Notes: generated from the letters alone by a model not told the origin. A stretch of 41,216 nt of DNA from Athalassotoga sp964433875 (GCA_964433875.1 CAYSSO010000015.1:1-41216); one strand, 5' to 3'; counted from the stretch's first letter, positions 1 through 9,367 are shown. Translations and numbers: made by a program.

Positions 1-19
1 GATTAGAGATTAGGGAATA

Positions 20-61
20 GTGATCAGTGATGAGTAACGCGTGATCGGTGATGAGTAATCA
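20..61. repeat. Tandem 21-nt repeat (GTGATCRGTGATGAGTAAY)
   Basis: Two head-to-tail 21-nt units (20-40 and 41-61) differ at only a few positions and follow the pattern GTGATC-R-GTGATGAGTAA. A related degraded block lies near 15751. The first 156 bases carry no convincing gene; the rest is low-complexity sequence with repeated 'aatggca' words. Confidence 0.6.
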
Positions 62-156
62 GCAAATGGCACATTGCCAATAGCAAATGGCAAGAGCAGG
101 TGAAAAAACAAAGCAACGTCATCCCCCACGTGATGCGAGATCGCATTTGCGATCAA

Positions 157-1518
157 TTAAGCCTTAGTGATACCCAAAAAGATATGAACAGGTATTATTT
201 TGATTTTGCCTGAAAGATCCAATGTGTTTTTTGAAAGTATTATTCCTTTTTCAAATGTACTTTTTATAGGGGTAAGATCACTTTTGCTTATTGAGTATTG
301 ATATTTTACCTCTATTGGCACTTGGTTGACGATAAAGTCTATTTCTTTTCCTTCAGATGAGTACCAGTAACCGACATTTTGAATGTTGCAAAGTCCTTCT
401 TCAAGATCGTTGGCAAACGCGAACACCAAATTTTGAGCGACTGCACTTTCTACTAAAGCAGGCATTTTTTGGGTAATACCAAATTTTCTTTCCATATTTT
501 TCAGAATGATGTTGTCGTAGAAGTATACTTTTTTCTGCTTTTTCTCAAGTGGCATAAAAGAATTTCTGTCCAGTACTTTTAAAGTCATGGCCATGTAGTT
601 GTATCCAAGAGTTTCAATGTAATTTTGAAAAGTTTTAGTGTCTATTTCAATTTCCGAAGATCCGGAATTCCACGAGAATCTATTCGAGATTCTTTCTGTT
701 AGATATCTCAGTATTCTTAGTAAATTTGAATGGGACAACCCTTGCCTTTCAATATCTCCTATCATCATATCCCACAAGGTATCAAGAAATGGATTTACAC
801 CCTCTGTATAATTCAAACTTTCTATGACAGCAGGAATACCTCCAGATTCAAGGTATTTGAAGAAACTCTTTTCAAGATCGGGACTTATCAATTCCAGTTC
901 AAATCTTTTCTTATCATCAAAAGACAGAATTTCATCGATGGAAAAGGTCTGTATCTCACGTACAGTTGTTTTGAAATATTCGCTAAATGTCAATGGAAGC
1001 AGTAAAATATCTGATTTAACTTTTCCTTTCCTGCCAGGCAATCTTTCGGAAGATCTCTTTATATCCCACGCAGATGAACCTGTCAAAACTACAAAATCAT
1101 CCTTCAAAACAGTGTTGTCGCGTAGTTCTTTTATAGCCCTTTGCCAATCTTTTACCATGCTTATTTCATCTATGAATACGTATCTTTTTCTCTCTTCTGA
1201 TGCAAATTGCAAATAGTTCAATAAAATATCGCGCAATTCCACATAATCGCCAACTGTATCGAGTGGCAAATAAAGAATTGAACGCCTTTCTCCTTTTTTC
1301 AAGAGTTCAAAAATTGTATACTTAATGAGCGTTGATTTACCGATCTGCCTCGGCCCTCTGAGAATATATAGTCCGTTGTTTTCAAAGTCAAAGAAATTTT
1401 TGTAAATTCTTTTGAAGTTGGCCCTTTCATATTGGCCAAGGAGTTCTTTTTCCAGTACATCAATTGAAATTACGTTTTGCCACCATTTGTTATATATACC
1501 AAGTACACGAAAATCCAT
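157..1518 (-). CDS. AAA-family ATPase with DUF4143 C-terminal domain
   Basis: A 453-residue protein of the common prokaryotic AAA/DUF4143 family, whose cellular role is unknown. Walker A is GPRQIGKS at residues 55-62 and Walker B is VFIDE at about 114-118, followed by the family motif LTGSS and an RLPGRKG segment. The C-terminal DUF4143-like part ends with EIDFIV then PIEVKYQ, the pattern of a PD-(D/E)XK nuclease-like fold seen in this family. The ATG at 1518 is preceded by AAGGGCGAG. The gene stands alone, transcribed leftwards, with an extended -10 promoter and an inverted-repeat operator just upstream. Such genes are often spread horizontally. The family call is firm; nuclease activity is inference. 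Confidence 0.9.
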   Translation of the reverse strand: MDFRVLGIYNKWWQNVISIDVLEKELLGQYERANFKRIYKNFFDFENNGLYILRGPRQIGKSTLIKYTIFELLKKGERRSILYLPLDTVGDYVELRDILLNYLQFASEERKRYVFIDEISMVKDWQRAIKELRDNTVLKDDFVVLTGSSAWDIKRSSERLPGRKGKVKSDILLLPLTFSEYFKTTVREIQTFSIDEILSFDDKKRFELELISPDLEKSFFKYLESGGIPAVIESLNYTEGVNPFLDTLWDMMIGDIERQGLSHSNLLRILRYLTERISNRFSWNSGSSEIEIDTKTFQNYIETLGYNYMAMTLKVLDRNSFMPLEKKQKKVYFYDNIILKNMERKFGITQKMPALVESAVAQNLVFAFANDLEEGLCNIQNVGYWYSSEGKEIDFIVNQVPIEVKYQYSISKSDLTPIKSTFEKGIILSKNTLDLSGKIKIIPVHIFLGITKA

Positions 1519-1540
1519 AATTTTAATCTCGCCCTTAAAA

Positions 1541-1569
1541 ATTATAACACAAATCTATTTTTGTGGAGT
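1541..1569 (-). promoter_or_regulatory. Promoter of the DUF4143 ATPase gene
   Basis: On the minus strand TATAAT (1546-1541) is preceded by TGT, giving an extended -10 (TGnTATAAT). The -35 position, 17 bp upstream, is weak and falls in the inverted repeat at 1564-1578, so a protein bound there could repress. Confidence 0.5.
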
Positions 1570-1602
1570 CATACTCCATAAAATTACAAATTTTTATGGA
1601 GT
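1564..1602. promoter_or_regulatory. Operator-like inverted repeats (TGGAGT / ACTCCA)
   Basis: TGGAGT (1564-1569) and ACTCCA (1573-1578) are separated by 3 bases. The second arm also forms a longer perfect inverted repeat: ACTCCATAAAA (1573-1583) pairs with TTTTATGGAGT (1592-1602) across 8 bases. Three alternating half-sites overlap the -35 region of the ATPase gene. The rest of the 1519-1892 gap holds no other structure I can support. Confidence 0.5.
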
Positions 1603-1892
1603 TAGAGGGAACAAAATTAACGATGCATACCAAAAAAGAGATTAATGTATTGATATTTCATTTCAAAAGATATATAATATGACGAAATGCAAAAAAGGCG
1701 ATTTTTATTGCTACCAGGGCGAATTTTAGTGTATGCACTGATATCGAGAAAAGTTTCATTGAAAAATGTATAAGCACATTATTGAATTGACGTATCAATC
1801 TACACCATGATCTTCTTGTCTATCAACAATTCTTCGATTTTTTAAAAATTTACAAGTGGGGGATAACCATTTGAACAAGGTGGGGTGATTGG

Positions 1893-2867
1893 ATGAAAAG
1901 GTACATCTTTCTGTTGTTTTTGGTCGTTTTGGTATCTTTGATCTTAAGTTCCTGCGCAATTAACGTATTTAAAGGATTAAATACGCCTGCAAATACACAA
2001 AATCTTTCTCAACTTGCAATAAGCGAAGCAAATAGTGGAAATTTCAAAGATGCCCTTTCTGCTTCTGCTCAGGTTTTGACCGCCGTAAGCAATGGCACGA
2101 TCCCTTCAACCGATATCTATAACGCCGTCGTACTTTCCGATACGTCTACTTCCGCAAGAAATACACTCGCGACAATCACGAACTTTTTTAACACAACGAA
2201 GTCAACAAGTGTGGCCATTAAAAACACGGCCGAGGCAATGCTCAGTTCAATAAATGGTACTATGGGACTGAATGCGGTGACGCTTGCAAGTAGTTTTATC
2301 TCTCTTTACCAGAAAAGTCAGAATCTTTCTGTCTTGTCGAATACGACATCAACGTCAACCGCAGACGTACTTTCGGCCATAAGATTGATCGTCTCTTCCT
2401 CCCACAACCTTGAACTCATGCAACTTCTTGAGGCTTTGTCGGCCACCATTAACCGTTTCGAACCATCCAATCTAAACTGGATTATATCAAAGGGAATATA
2501 TGCGGCTTTGCAAATTCCAATAATTCTTTTTGATTCTAACGGAAATAGCGTGCTTGATCCTCAGGATCAGATCTTTAAATATTTGCCCGCAGATTACAAT
2601 GGCATTTTGTACAAGGTCCAACTTCAAACATATAACAATATTCAAAAGTCAAATGAATTTCTCGCGGATCTTTCAACGGCATTGAACGCTTTTGACTTGG
2701 GACTTAATGAAATGATAAATTCTTCGTCTAATCCGCAATTGATCCAGACAATGACAATGATAAGAAGTTACATTGTCCAGATGGAGACCGCATTGTATGT
2801 TGTAGATGCCCAGATGATATCGCAAATTCAATACCTTGGAGATATTCAAAATTACATAAGTTTGTGA
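1893..2867 (+). CDS. Putative lipoprotein, helical, with an EF-hand-like loop
   Basis: A 324-residue protein beginning with a lipoprotein signal peptide: a hydrophobic stretch ending in LSSC, with the lipidated Cys at residue 21. The ATG at 1893 has a GGTGGGGTG-type ribosome site. The mature part is Ser/Thr/Asn-rich and mainly helical. A DSNGNSVLDPQD segment in the second half has the spacing of an EF-hand or dockerin-type calcium loop (D1, N3, N5, D9, D12). No family was recognised. The stop codon directly abuts the next gene, so the two are co-transcribed and probably act together at the outer envelope. Lipidation is a motif-based prediction; calcium binding is inference. Confidence 0.75.
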   Translation: MKRYIFLLFLVVLVSLILSSCAINVFKGLNTPANTQNLSQLAISEANSGNFKDALSASAQVLTAVSNGTIPSTDIYNAVVLSDTSTSARNTLATITNFFNTTKSTSVAIKNTAEAMLSSINGTMGLNAVTLASSFISLYQKSQNLSVLSNTTSTSTADVLSAIRLIVSSSHNLELMQLLEALSATINRFEPSNLNWIISKGIYAALQIPIILFDSNGNSVLDPQDQIFKYLPADYNGILYKVQLQTYNNIQKSNEFLADLSTALNAFDLGLNEMINSSSNPQLIQTMTMIRSYIVQMETALYVVDAQMISQIQYLGDIQNYISL

Positions 2868-2876
2868 GTGATAAAT

Positions 2877-3914
2877 ATGAAAAAGATCGTAATTGCAATC
2901 CTTATTGTGATTTTGTCAGTTTCAATCTTTGCGTTTGATACGAGTTTTTACAGATCGGTCCAGACTTTAGAGATGGGTGAAACCTTTGTCGGAATTGCAA
3001 ATAACCAAAATGCTATCTTTTACAATCCAGCGGGGATTGGAAATTTAAAGGGATTCTTCTTTTCGCTTCCCGATATAAATATCGGAATGAGTGATGGACT
3101 TGTAAATGTTGGTCTAAAGACGGTATCTAACTGGAATCAGATCCAGCCTTTAATTCAGAGCGGAAATTCAACGGATCTGATGATCTACATTATTCAGAAC
3201 TATGCTCCATATCTTCAAAACAGCAATTCTTTGCTAATAGGATCAGATGCTTTAATAGGATACGGATTTGGGAATTTTTCAATAGCGGGCGGTGCTTTTG
3301 GTCAATTGTGGGGACAATCCATTCTCACACAATACAACACTCTGTCTTTAAACGCGTCGGCCGGAGGTTATGCATTCGGAACGGCGGCATTTTCATTTAA
3401 AGTTGGAGATTTGAAATTAAATGCCGGTGGAACATACAGGTATGGATACATATTTCCCCAAATATACAACATAAACAACGAATTTTTACTTGTTGCCAAT
3501 CTTAACCCAAATCTTACGTATGAGTCAACATCCAACGTTGATTTGGGCACGATGATCTCTTACGGTAATTTTTCTTTGGGTGCACTCTGGCATAACGTTC
3601 TGAACCATCCTACCCCCGATATAAGGATCGGGATCGGTTTTGAGAATAAACACTTCTCGGCAGGTGTGGATTTGGAAGACCTCCTCAATGGAAATTACAC
3701 AATATACAGAAAACTTCATGCGGGCATCTCTTACAGGATCTTTGATTTTCTGACTCTTTACGGTGGATTGTCTGCTGGATGGCTTACAGGAGGGATTCAG
3801 GCAAATTTAGGACCTGTCTTTGTAAATTTGGGAACCTACGTGCTTAATTACGGAAATTATGCCGGATATAATTACCAGAGAATGTACTCCTTACAAATAA
3901 AAATTGGACAATAA
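2877..3914 (+). CDS. Putative outer-membrane beta-barrel protein
   Basis: A 345-residue protein with a signal peptide (MKKIVIAIL... through FAFD), then alternating hydrophobic and polar strands rich in Gly, Tyr and Asn, ending in an aromatic-bearing strand. An early NAIFYNPAGIGN segment resembles the start of PorV/UPF0164-type barrel proteins, where the 'N-P-A-G' turn is typical. A GTG at 2868 is also in frame, but the ATG at 2877 puts the signal peptide at the true N terminus. The gene follows the lipoprotein without a gap and is closed by a terminator at 3976. Barrel topology is inferred from composition and strand pattern only. Confidence 0.7.
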   Translation: MKKIVIAILIVILSVSIFAFDTSFYRSVQTLEMGETFVGIANNQNAIFYNPAGIGNLKGFFFSLPDINIGMSDGLVNVGLKTVSNWNQIQPLIQSGNSTDLMIYIIQNYAPYLQNSNSLLIGSDALIGYGFGNFSIAGGAFGQLWGQSILTQYNTLSLNASAGGYAFGTAAFSFKVGDLKLNAGGTYRYGYIFPQIYNINNEFLLVANLNPNLTYESTSNVDLGTMISYGNFSLGALWHNVLNHPTPDIRIGIGFENKHFSAGVDLEDLLNGNYTIYRKLHAGISYRIFDFLTLYGGLSAGWLTGGIQANLGPVFVNLGTYVLNYGNYAGYNYQRMYSLQIKIGQ

Positions 3915-3975
3915 CAGGCCTCGAACGGGAAAATTTCTTAACATCTTCGCTTAAAATAAACAATCGTTAGAAAAG

Positions 3976-4021
3976 ACTTCCGCGTTCAGAATTAATTTCT
4001 GATTGCGGGAGTTGTTATTTT
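3976..4021 (+). terminator. Rho-independent terminator after the envelope pair
   Basis: ACTTCCGC (3976-3983) pairs with GCGGGAGT (4005-4012) with one G-T pair. An inner TCAGAA/TTCTGA stem extends the hairpin, and the T-rich tract tgttatttt follows. Confidence 0.7.
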
Positions 4022-4156
4022 GATCATGTATAAATTCAAGTAAAAATTGATCCACTGCGCCCATTAAAAGTGATCCGCTTCATTATTCCGATCAAAAAGA
4101 AGCCTTCTTCAACGCTTTTGAAATATTTCAGAAATGTAAAATATATAACAAGCGTA

Positions 4157-4185
4157 TTGACATCAAAATTGTTAAGAGTTAATAT
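4157..4185 (+). promoter_or_regulatory. Sigma-70-type promoter of the solute-binding protein gene
   Basis: TTGACA (4157-4162), a 17-bp spacer and TAATAT (4180-4185), near consensus. The untranslated leader would be about 85 nt and ends in AAAGGAGGT eight bases before the ATG at 4278. Nothing else was seen in the 3915-4277 gap besides this and the terminator. Confidence 0.8.
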
Positions 4186-4277
4186 ATATATTAAGTTATA
4201 ATTCTAATCGTGTAATTATCTATACATAACTACGTTAAATTATCCGGCATTTTAAATTTGAAAGGAGGTCTTTGGTA

Positions 4278-6134
4278 ATGAAAAGAGTGCTTGTATTATT
4301 ATTAATTGGTACCCTCTTCATTGGAGTAGCACTCGCAGGCGGAGTTGTGAATTTCGGAATGTATTCCGATATCACATCTCTGAATATCTGGTCCATGTTA
4401 GGACCAAATGCAACCTCGTGGAACTTCTATCCGGCAATCGACAAGTATGGTTCACTTTACAGTCTGTCGGATGTCACAAATCAGTTAGTTCCTTCTTTGG
4501 CAGACGGGTTCTGGTCAACATTCCAGGCAACTACCGTAGATGGAACATCAGCGTACGTTACAACCATCCATTTACTCAAGGGGGTAAAATGGTCTGATGG
4601 AACGCCATTTACGGCAAATGACGTGGTCTTCTCATACGAGGTGCCGTTCAAACTCAACATGCCCGGTAACTGGGGTGGAGACTATCCGCCAGCGCCTTAC
4701 AACTTCATAAAGGCGACGAAAGTCAACGATTACACCGTTGATCTTTACGTCAAACAGCCGAGCGGAGAATTCATATACGATACGCTTATGGCTCCGATAG
4801 TCCAAGAAAAATTCTGGGAACCAGTTTATGAGGCGGCTTTAAAGACTTCCAATCCTGCCCAGTACATGATGAATTACGATAAAGATCTTTACAACGAGCC
4901 ATCAATAGGACCTATAACGGTCTCCCAATGGCAACACGGTGCATTTATAAAAGATACGGCCATTAAAAATTATTCTTTCAAAGGCGAGCAAGAGATAGAA
5001 TACGCCAACGGCGCCATTCAATACGTTGATCCAGCACTCGGCATAAATGCGACGTATTATGGTACGCCTGAAGGTACCGTGCTTCATAAGTTTGTAACGG
5101 GTCCTTACGTCGATTCTATAATTTACGATATTTATCAAAATCAAACTGCGGCCGTTGCAGCACTTATGAAGGGCACAATCGGTTACATGCTTAGCCCAAA
5201 TGGCCTTGAGAAAGGCTTTGTTCAAGAATTGCAGACAAATCCACATGTCAAGATAGTCCAAAACCAGGATCTCGGCTTTGATTACATAGCCTTTAACATG
5301 AGAAGATATCCGATGAATATCAAAGCATTCAGGGTTGCAATAGCCTATTTGATAGACAGACACATGCTGGCAGACAAGATTTTGCCGGGTTCAATTGTAC
5401 CTCTTGCCTCTTTAGTGCCTCCAGGCAACAAATTCTGGTACGATCCAAACCTTAAATACTACGGAGAGGGTATGGACACGGCGCAAAGATATGAAGCGGC
5501 CATAAACGAGCTCAAGAAAGCCGGATTTACATGGCTTATTCCACCAAAGATTGAAAATGGTCAACTTGTCCAGCGCGGAGAAGGGCTCATAGGCCCGAAT
5601 GGGAAACTCATAAAGCAGATAACGATGCTTGCGCCATCGGCAGGTTACGACCCGATAAGGGCCACGATAGCCTTGTGGATAGAAAAATGGGCAAACGATA
5701 TAGGCATTCCACTTTACGCCGATCTGACGAGTTTCAACAACATAGTCAATGCCGTATGGAATGAAAATTTCAACTTCGATATCTACATGCTTGGCTGGGG
5801 GATTACCATATATCCAAGTTACATCCACGACTTCTTTGCACAATCACAAAATGTGCCCGGCGGATTTAACTCTCCAGGATATGACAATCCACAATTCGAG
5901 CAGATTGCACGCGAGTTTATAGCGCAAACCGATATGAATAAGGCACGCCAGTACGCATTCCAACTTGAGCAGATGTTGGAAGACGATGTTCCTTACGTTG
6001 TGATATACTCATCCAATCTCATGGAAGCCTACAGACCTGATCAAGTACAATTTGCGTACACTCACACGCTCGGTGGAATTCAAAATGTTTACGGTGAGCA
6101 GGCATTTGTAAAAGCAGTTGACACCGCCCAATAG
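4278..6134 (+). CDS. ABC transporter substrate-binding protein, family 5 (peptide/oligosaccharide)
   Basis: A 618-residue periplasmic binding protein of the SBP_bac_5 (DppA/OppA-like) family, which in Thermotogota often binds oligosaccharides as well as peptides. It has a signal peptide (MKRVLVLLLIGTLFIGVALA) and the family signature region LLKGVKWSDGTPFTANDVVFS, shown here in two parts: VKWSDG then FTANDVVFS. The C-terminal ligand-binding lobe contains WGITIYPSYIHDFF. The ATG at 4278 is chosen over an in-frame TTG at 4272 because AAAGGAGGT lies eight bases upstream. It stands alone, with its own strong promoter and terminator; no permease or ATPase genes are nearby. Ligand unknown. Confidence 0.93.
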   Translation: MKRVLVLLLIGTLFIGVALAGGVVNFGMYSDITSLNIWSMLGPNATSWNFYPAIDKYGSLYSLSDVTNQLVPSLADGFWSTFQATTVDGTSAYVTTIHLLKGVKWSDGTPFTANDVVFSYEVPFKLNMPGNWGGDYPPAPYNFIKATKVNDYTVDLYVKQPSGEFIYDTLMAPIVQEKFWEPVYEAALKTSNPAQYMMNYDKDLYNEPSIGPITVSQWQHGAFIKDTAIKNYSFKGEQEIEYANGAIQYVDPALGINATYYGTPEGTVLHKFVTGPYVDSIIYDIYQNQTAAVAALMKGTIGYMLSPNGLEKGFVQELQTNPHVKIVQNQDLGFDYIAFNMRRYPMNIKAFRVAIAYLIDRHMLADKILPGSIVPLASLVPPGNKFWYDPNLKYYGEGMDTAQRYEAAINELKKAGFTWLIPPKIENGQLVQRGEGLIGPNGKLIKQITMLAPSAGYDPIRATIALWIEKWANDIGIPLYADLTSFNNIVNAVWNENFNFDIYMLGWGITIYPSYIHDFFAQSQNVPGGFNSPGYDNPQFEQIAREFIAQTDMNKARQYAFQLEQMLEDDVPYVVIYSSNLMEAYRPDQVQFAYTHTLGGIQNVYGEQAFVKAVDTAQ

Positions 6135-6150
6135 AAAAAAGAAGAATACT

Positions 6151-6176
6151 GCCAGACCTTATGGTCTGGCTTTTTA
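6151..6176 (+). terminator. Rho-independent terminator of the binding-protein gene
   Basis: Perfect 8-bp stem GCCAGACC (6151-6158) and GGTCTGGC (6163-6170), loop TTAT, then TTTTTATT. It also separates the convergent transporter gene, whose stop begins at 6177. Confidence 0.92.
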
Positions 6177-7262
6177 TTACACAAAAGAGAAGAAGATCAA
6201 CATTCCCAAAAATAACGGGATTGAGTAGAGATGAAAGTATTTAAGGTAATTTGATTTGAAATTTCTTTTGTATATTGAAAAGGCTATTATATTTGCCAAA
6301 GATCCTACCAAAGTCCCAAATCCACCAACACTCACTCCTAAAAGCAGTGGTTTCCAGAGATTTGTAAAGGCCGAGATAACGATGGCAGATGGAACGTTGC
6401 TTATTATTTGAGAGAGCAGAGCGGAGGTTAAGAAAACATTCCTTCCATTGTTCAAAAATTCGGGTAAGTTCCTAAGCCATGACATGGACGATATCTCTCC
6501 GGAAAGGATGAAGAAGGCCACAAATGTGCCAAGTAAAAAATAATCAACGCTTACAAGCAATTTTCTATCGGAAAGTATTGTGTACGCAAGTATAAAACCA
6601 CCTATTACGAAGATATCCCCAAATCTCAAAATAGAGGCTATCATCAATAGAAGCAAAAGCAAATATACCCACCATTGCTTTTCAAGTTTTGTGATCCTCG
6701 AAACTTTCGTTATCAATTTATTCTTGACAAAAAAGATCGAAAAAATGGCGATGGCTAAAGAAAGCAAAGAAAAGAACGCGACGTATATCATAAACTCTAA
6801 CGAAGGGGCATTGTAATGCGTGTAAATATAGATATTTTGAGGATTTCCAAAAGGCGTAAAAGAACTCATTCCATTGGCGACTACAGATTCAAGTATCACA
6901 AGCCACATTGGATCGAATTCCGATCTTTGAGCGACGCTCACAGTTAAAGGAACTATGACGATTAAAGTCACATCATTCGTGACAAGCGGCGCCAGTATAG
7001 CGGTAAGGATCAAAAGCATTATCGAAAGCACAAGCGTGTTTTTAGATCGAGAGATCAAATGAAAACTCCAGTAATCAAGGACTCCTTTTTGTTTGAGCCC
7101 TCCATTTATCATCATCATTATGAAGAGAATCCACAAAACCCTTATCTGATCGTATCCTATGAACTTCAAAGGGTTCTCTTTAACTAAGACGACAGTCAAA
7201 ATTGCCGCGACAGAGGAGAGCAAAAAAAGCCATTCTTTGGATAATCTTTGGATTATCTTCAT
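6177..7262 (-). CDS. ArsB/NhaD (CitM-like) superfamily membrane transporter
   Basis: A 361-residue, strongly hydrophobic protein with about ten predicted membrane segments. It has two re-entrant-type motifs of the ion transporter superfamily: APLVTNDVTLIVIVPL in the first half with GMSSFTPFGNPQN after it, and NVPSAIVISAF with GTLVGSLANIIA in the second. These mark the ArsB/NhaD/DASS fold, which moves anions (arsenite, dicarboxylates) or exchanges sodium for protons. Substrate cannot be read from sequence; no arsenic genes are nearby. Its ATG directly follows the stop of the sugar kinase gene, so translation is probably coupled. It is somewhat shorter than usual (about 400-430 residues). Confidence 0.85.
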   Translation of the reverse strand: MKIIQRLSKEWLFLLSSVAAILTVVLVKENPLKFIGYDQIRVLWILFIMMMINGGLKQKGVLDYWSFHLISRSKNTLVLSIMLLILTAILAPLVTNDVTLIVIVPLTVSVAQRSEFDPMWLVILESVVANGMSSFTPFGNPQNIYIYTHYNAPSLEFMIYVAFFSLLSLAIAIFSIFFVKNKLITKVSRITKLEKQWWVYLLLLLLMIASILRFGDIFVIGGFILAYTILSDRKLLVSVDYFLLGTFVAFFILSGEISSMSWLRNLPEFLNNGRNVFLTSALLSQIISNVPSAIVISAFTNLWKPLLLGVSVGGFGTLVGSLANIIAFSIYKRNFKSNYLKYFHLYSIPLFLGMLIFFSFV

Positions 7263-8183
7263 CTATTTTATTTTTTCTATCTCAACTTTCTTTACGAGTT
7301 CTTCAACTTCTGCCTTTTTGGCAAGCGTTGTTCCTTCATTCATGGCCGCCGATGCACCGCAAGCACTGGCAATTTTGAGCGCTTCCTCAACTGATTCATT
7401 TCTTTTGTGAACAAAACCGGCCAAAAAGGAATCTCCGGCACCAACGCCACTTTTTGCGACTATTTTAAGAGGCTTTATTCTGTAAATTTCGCCGTCTACA
7501 GATGCTATGGCACCATCTTTACCAAGCGTTACGAGAACATCAGTTATCCCGAACTCTTTAGAGATCTGAGAGGCTATATGTGGAACATCCTCTACTTTGA
7601 TATCCCTTCCGACAAGGCGTGAAAGTTCATGGATATTAGGCTTTATACCGAATGGCTTTTCTTTTACAGCAGCCTGCAAATTCTCTCCGTCAGTGTCTAC
7701 ATAAACTCTTACACCTTTTGCCCTCGCAATTCTGACGATCTCGGCGTAAGATGAAGGTTTAAGTCCATGCGGAAGACTTCCAGAGGCAACAAGGATATCT
7801 CCCTTTCTTAAAACCGTTCTTAACATATCAAGAATGAGTTCATATTCGGTTTCATTCAAAGGTTTCCCCGGCAAATTCAATCTGTACTGATTTTTTGGTG
7901 TCTGAACTATTATATTCATTCTCGTCTCATGTCTGACTCTGACCGCTGCGTAGAGCACCTTTTCATTGTCTAACATGAACTCTATCCTTTCACCGTTGGA
8001 ACCACCAAGCGGGCATATCGCAATTGATGTTCCGCCTATCTCTCTTATAACCCGGGAAACATCTATTCCCTTTCCGGCCGCATACTCCTGAGTATCCTTT
8101 ACCCTGATAGAATCATCTGGTATAAGTTCATCCACATAAAGGTATCTATCGAGACTTGGATTCATCGTTAAGGTGAAGATCAA
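7263..8183 (-). CDS. PfkB-family sugar kinase, 1-phosphofructokinase type
   Basis: A 306-residue ribokinase-fold kinase. The N terminus FTLTMNPSLDRYL is typical of the FruK/LacC branch (1-phosphofructokinase, tagatose-6-phosphate kinase). PfkB signature 1 is AAGKGIDVSRVIREIGG, and signature 2 is KSGVGAGDSFLAGF with the catalytic Asp in GAGD. Predicted reaction: ATP-dependent phosphorylation of a hexose phosphate. No PTS fructose transporter lies nearby, so fructose-1-phosphate as substrate is uncertain. The start overlaps the stop of the upstream methyltransferase by four bases (ATGA), and the stop touches the transporter start, giving a three-gene operon. Confidence 0.9.
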   Translation of the reverse strand: MIFTLTMNPSLDRYLYVDELIPDDSIRVKDTQEYAAGKGIDVSRVIREIGGTSIAICPLGGSNGERIEFMLDNEKVLYAAVRVRHETRMNIIVQTPKNQYRLNLPGKPLNETEYELILDMLRTVLRKGDILVASGSLPHGLKPSSYAEIVRIARAKGVRVYVDTDGENLQAAVKEKPFGIKPNIHELSRLVGRDIKVEDVPHIASQISKEFGITDVLVTLGKDGAIASVDGEIYRIKPLKIVAKSGVGAGDSFLAGFVHKRNESVEEALKIASACGASAAMNEGTTLAKKAEVEELVKKVEIEKIK

Positions 8184-9316
8184 TTCGCATTCCTCCTTTT
8201 GTACATGTAAAATCTTACCTCTATTCTACCATTAAACATTTTTCTATTTTCATCCGCTTTAAAGAATTTCCTTTCAAAGTCATTATCGGCAGTCAAAAAG
8301 AAAAAATTCCATCTTAGATTCATGTATTTTTCTTTCAATATTCGATAAAGTTCTTCACCTTTGTCCATCCTTTTGCCGTAGGGCAGATTCGAGATAAAAT
8401 ATCCTTTCTCCATGTGCGGAGAAAAATCTCTTACGTTGGCAATACGAAATTCGATGAAATTCTCTAATCCTATCCTTTTAGCATTCTTGACGGCCGCCTC
8501 GATCGAATTTTTATTTATATCTGTACCTATTATCTTTGCCTTTGACGATCTTACGCTCTCCTTTGCGATATTTCTCTCTTCGTAAAATATAGACAGTGGA
8601 AAATTTTTCCATGATTCAAAGGCGAATTTGCGCATCAAGCCCGGCGCAATGTTTTTTGCCATCATCGCGCCTTCTATCGGTATGGTCCCCGATCCACAAA
8701 ACCCATCCCAAAGAGGCATCTCTCCATTCCAATTGCTTAAGAATATAAGAGAGGCGGCTATCGTTTCTTTTAAAGGAGCCTCAGTGATATCCCTCCTGTA
8801 TCCCCTTCTGTTAAGGCTTTCGCCGGTCGTATCAAGGCCTATTATCACATGATCCTTTAAAATTTGGACCTTTATTTTGTAAAGGGGACCATCTTCCGGA
8901 AAATGTTCGATCCTGTAGCGCTTTTTCATCTTTTCGACTATCGCCTTTTTTACGATGGACTGGCATGCCGGAACACTTGAAAGTTTAGACTTAACCGATG
9001 AAAGTTCTACAGGGAAGGTCGCGTCCTTTGTTAAAAATTCTGCCCATTCAACTTCAAAGGTTTTATCGAACAAAGTGTCGAAATCGTACGCATCGAATTC
9101 AGCCATCTTTATCATGACTCTGTTGCCCGTCCTGATCCACAAATTGGCCCGTACGATGTCTTCGAGTCCGCCTTCAAAGATCACGCGGCCATCTTGTGCT
9201 TTTGCATCGTATCCCAATTTTTTCAATTCTTTCTTTGTAACGCTTTCAATCCCAAATGCTGTCGGGACTATGATGGTAAAAGTATCTTTCATACCAAAAT
9301 TATACCCGTTATTCAT
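8180..9316 (-). CDS. THUMP-domain class I SAM-dependent RNA methyltransferase (RlmL/YpsC-like)
   Basis: A 378-residue protein with an N-terminal ferredoxin-like/THUMP region (about residues 50-160) and a Rossmann methyltransferase domain. Motif I is LWDGFCGSGTIPIEGA; the catalytic N-P-P-Y-type motif reads SNLPYGKR, with Leu in place of the first Pro. Family members add a methyl group to guanine N2 in 23S rRNA or tRNA; which RNA is used here is not visible. MNNGYNFG from the ATG at 9316 precedes MKDTF at 9292; neither has a clear ribosome site, so the start is uncertain. It heads the operon and diverges from cysE. Confidence 0.88.
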   Translation of the reverse strand: MNNGYNFGMKDTFTIIVPTAFGIESVTKKELKKLGYDAKAQDGRVIFEGGLEDIVRANLWIRTGNRVMIKMAEFDAYDFDTLFDKTFEVEWAEFLTKDATFPVELSSVKSKLSSVPACQSIVKKAIVEKMKKRYRIEHFPEDGPLYKIKVQILKDHVIIGLDTTGESLNRRGYRRDITEAPLKETIAASLIFLSNWNGEMPLWDGFCGSGTIPIEGAMMAKNIAPGLMRKFAFESWKNFPLSIFYEERNIAKESVRSSKAKIIGTDINKNSIEAAVKNAKRIGLENFIEFRIANVRDFSPHMEKGYFISNLPYGKRMDKGEELYRILKEKYMNLRWNFFFLTADNDFERKFFKADENRKMFNGRIEVRFYMYKRRNAN

Positions 9317-9337
9317 TAATTTTGCATAGACTCCAGA

Positions 9338-9367
9338 TTGATTTTACCAATCGTAATGTGGTATATT
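9338..9367 (+). promoter_or_regulatory. Promoter of the cysE operon
   Basis: TTGATT (9338-9343), an 18-bp spacer, then TATATT (9362-9367). It lies inside the longest possible open frame of cysE, arguing that translation starts further down, at 9415. No T-box or cysteine riboswitch was seen in the short leader. Confidence 0.5.
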
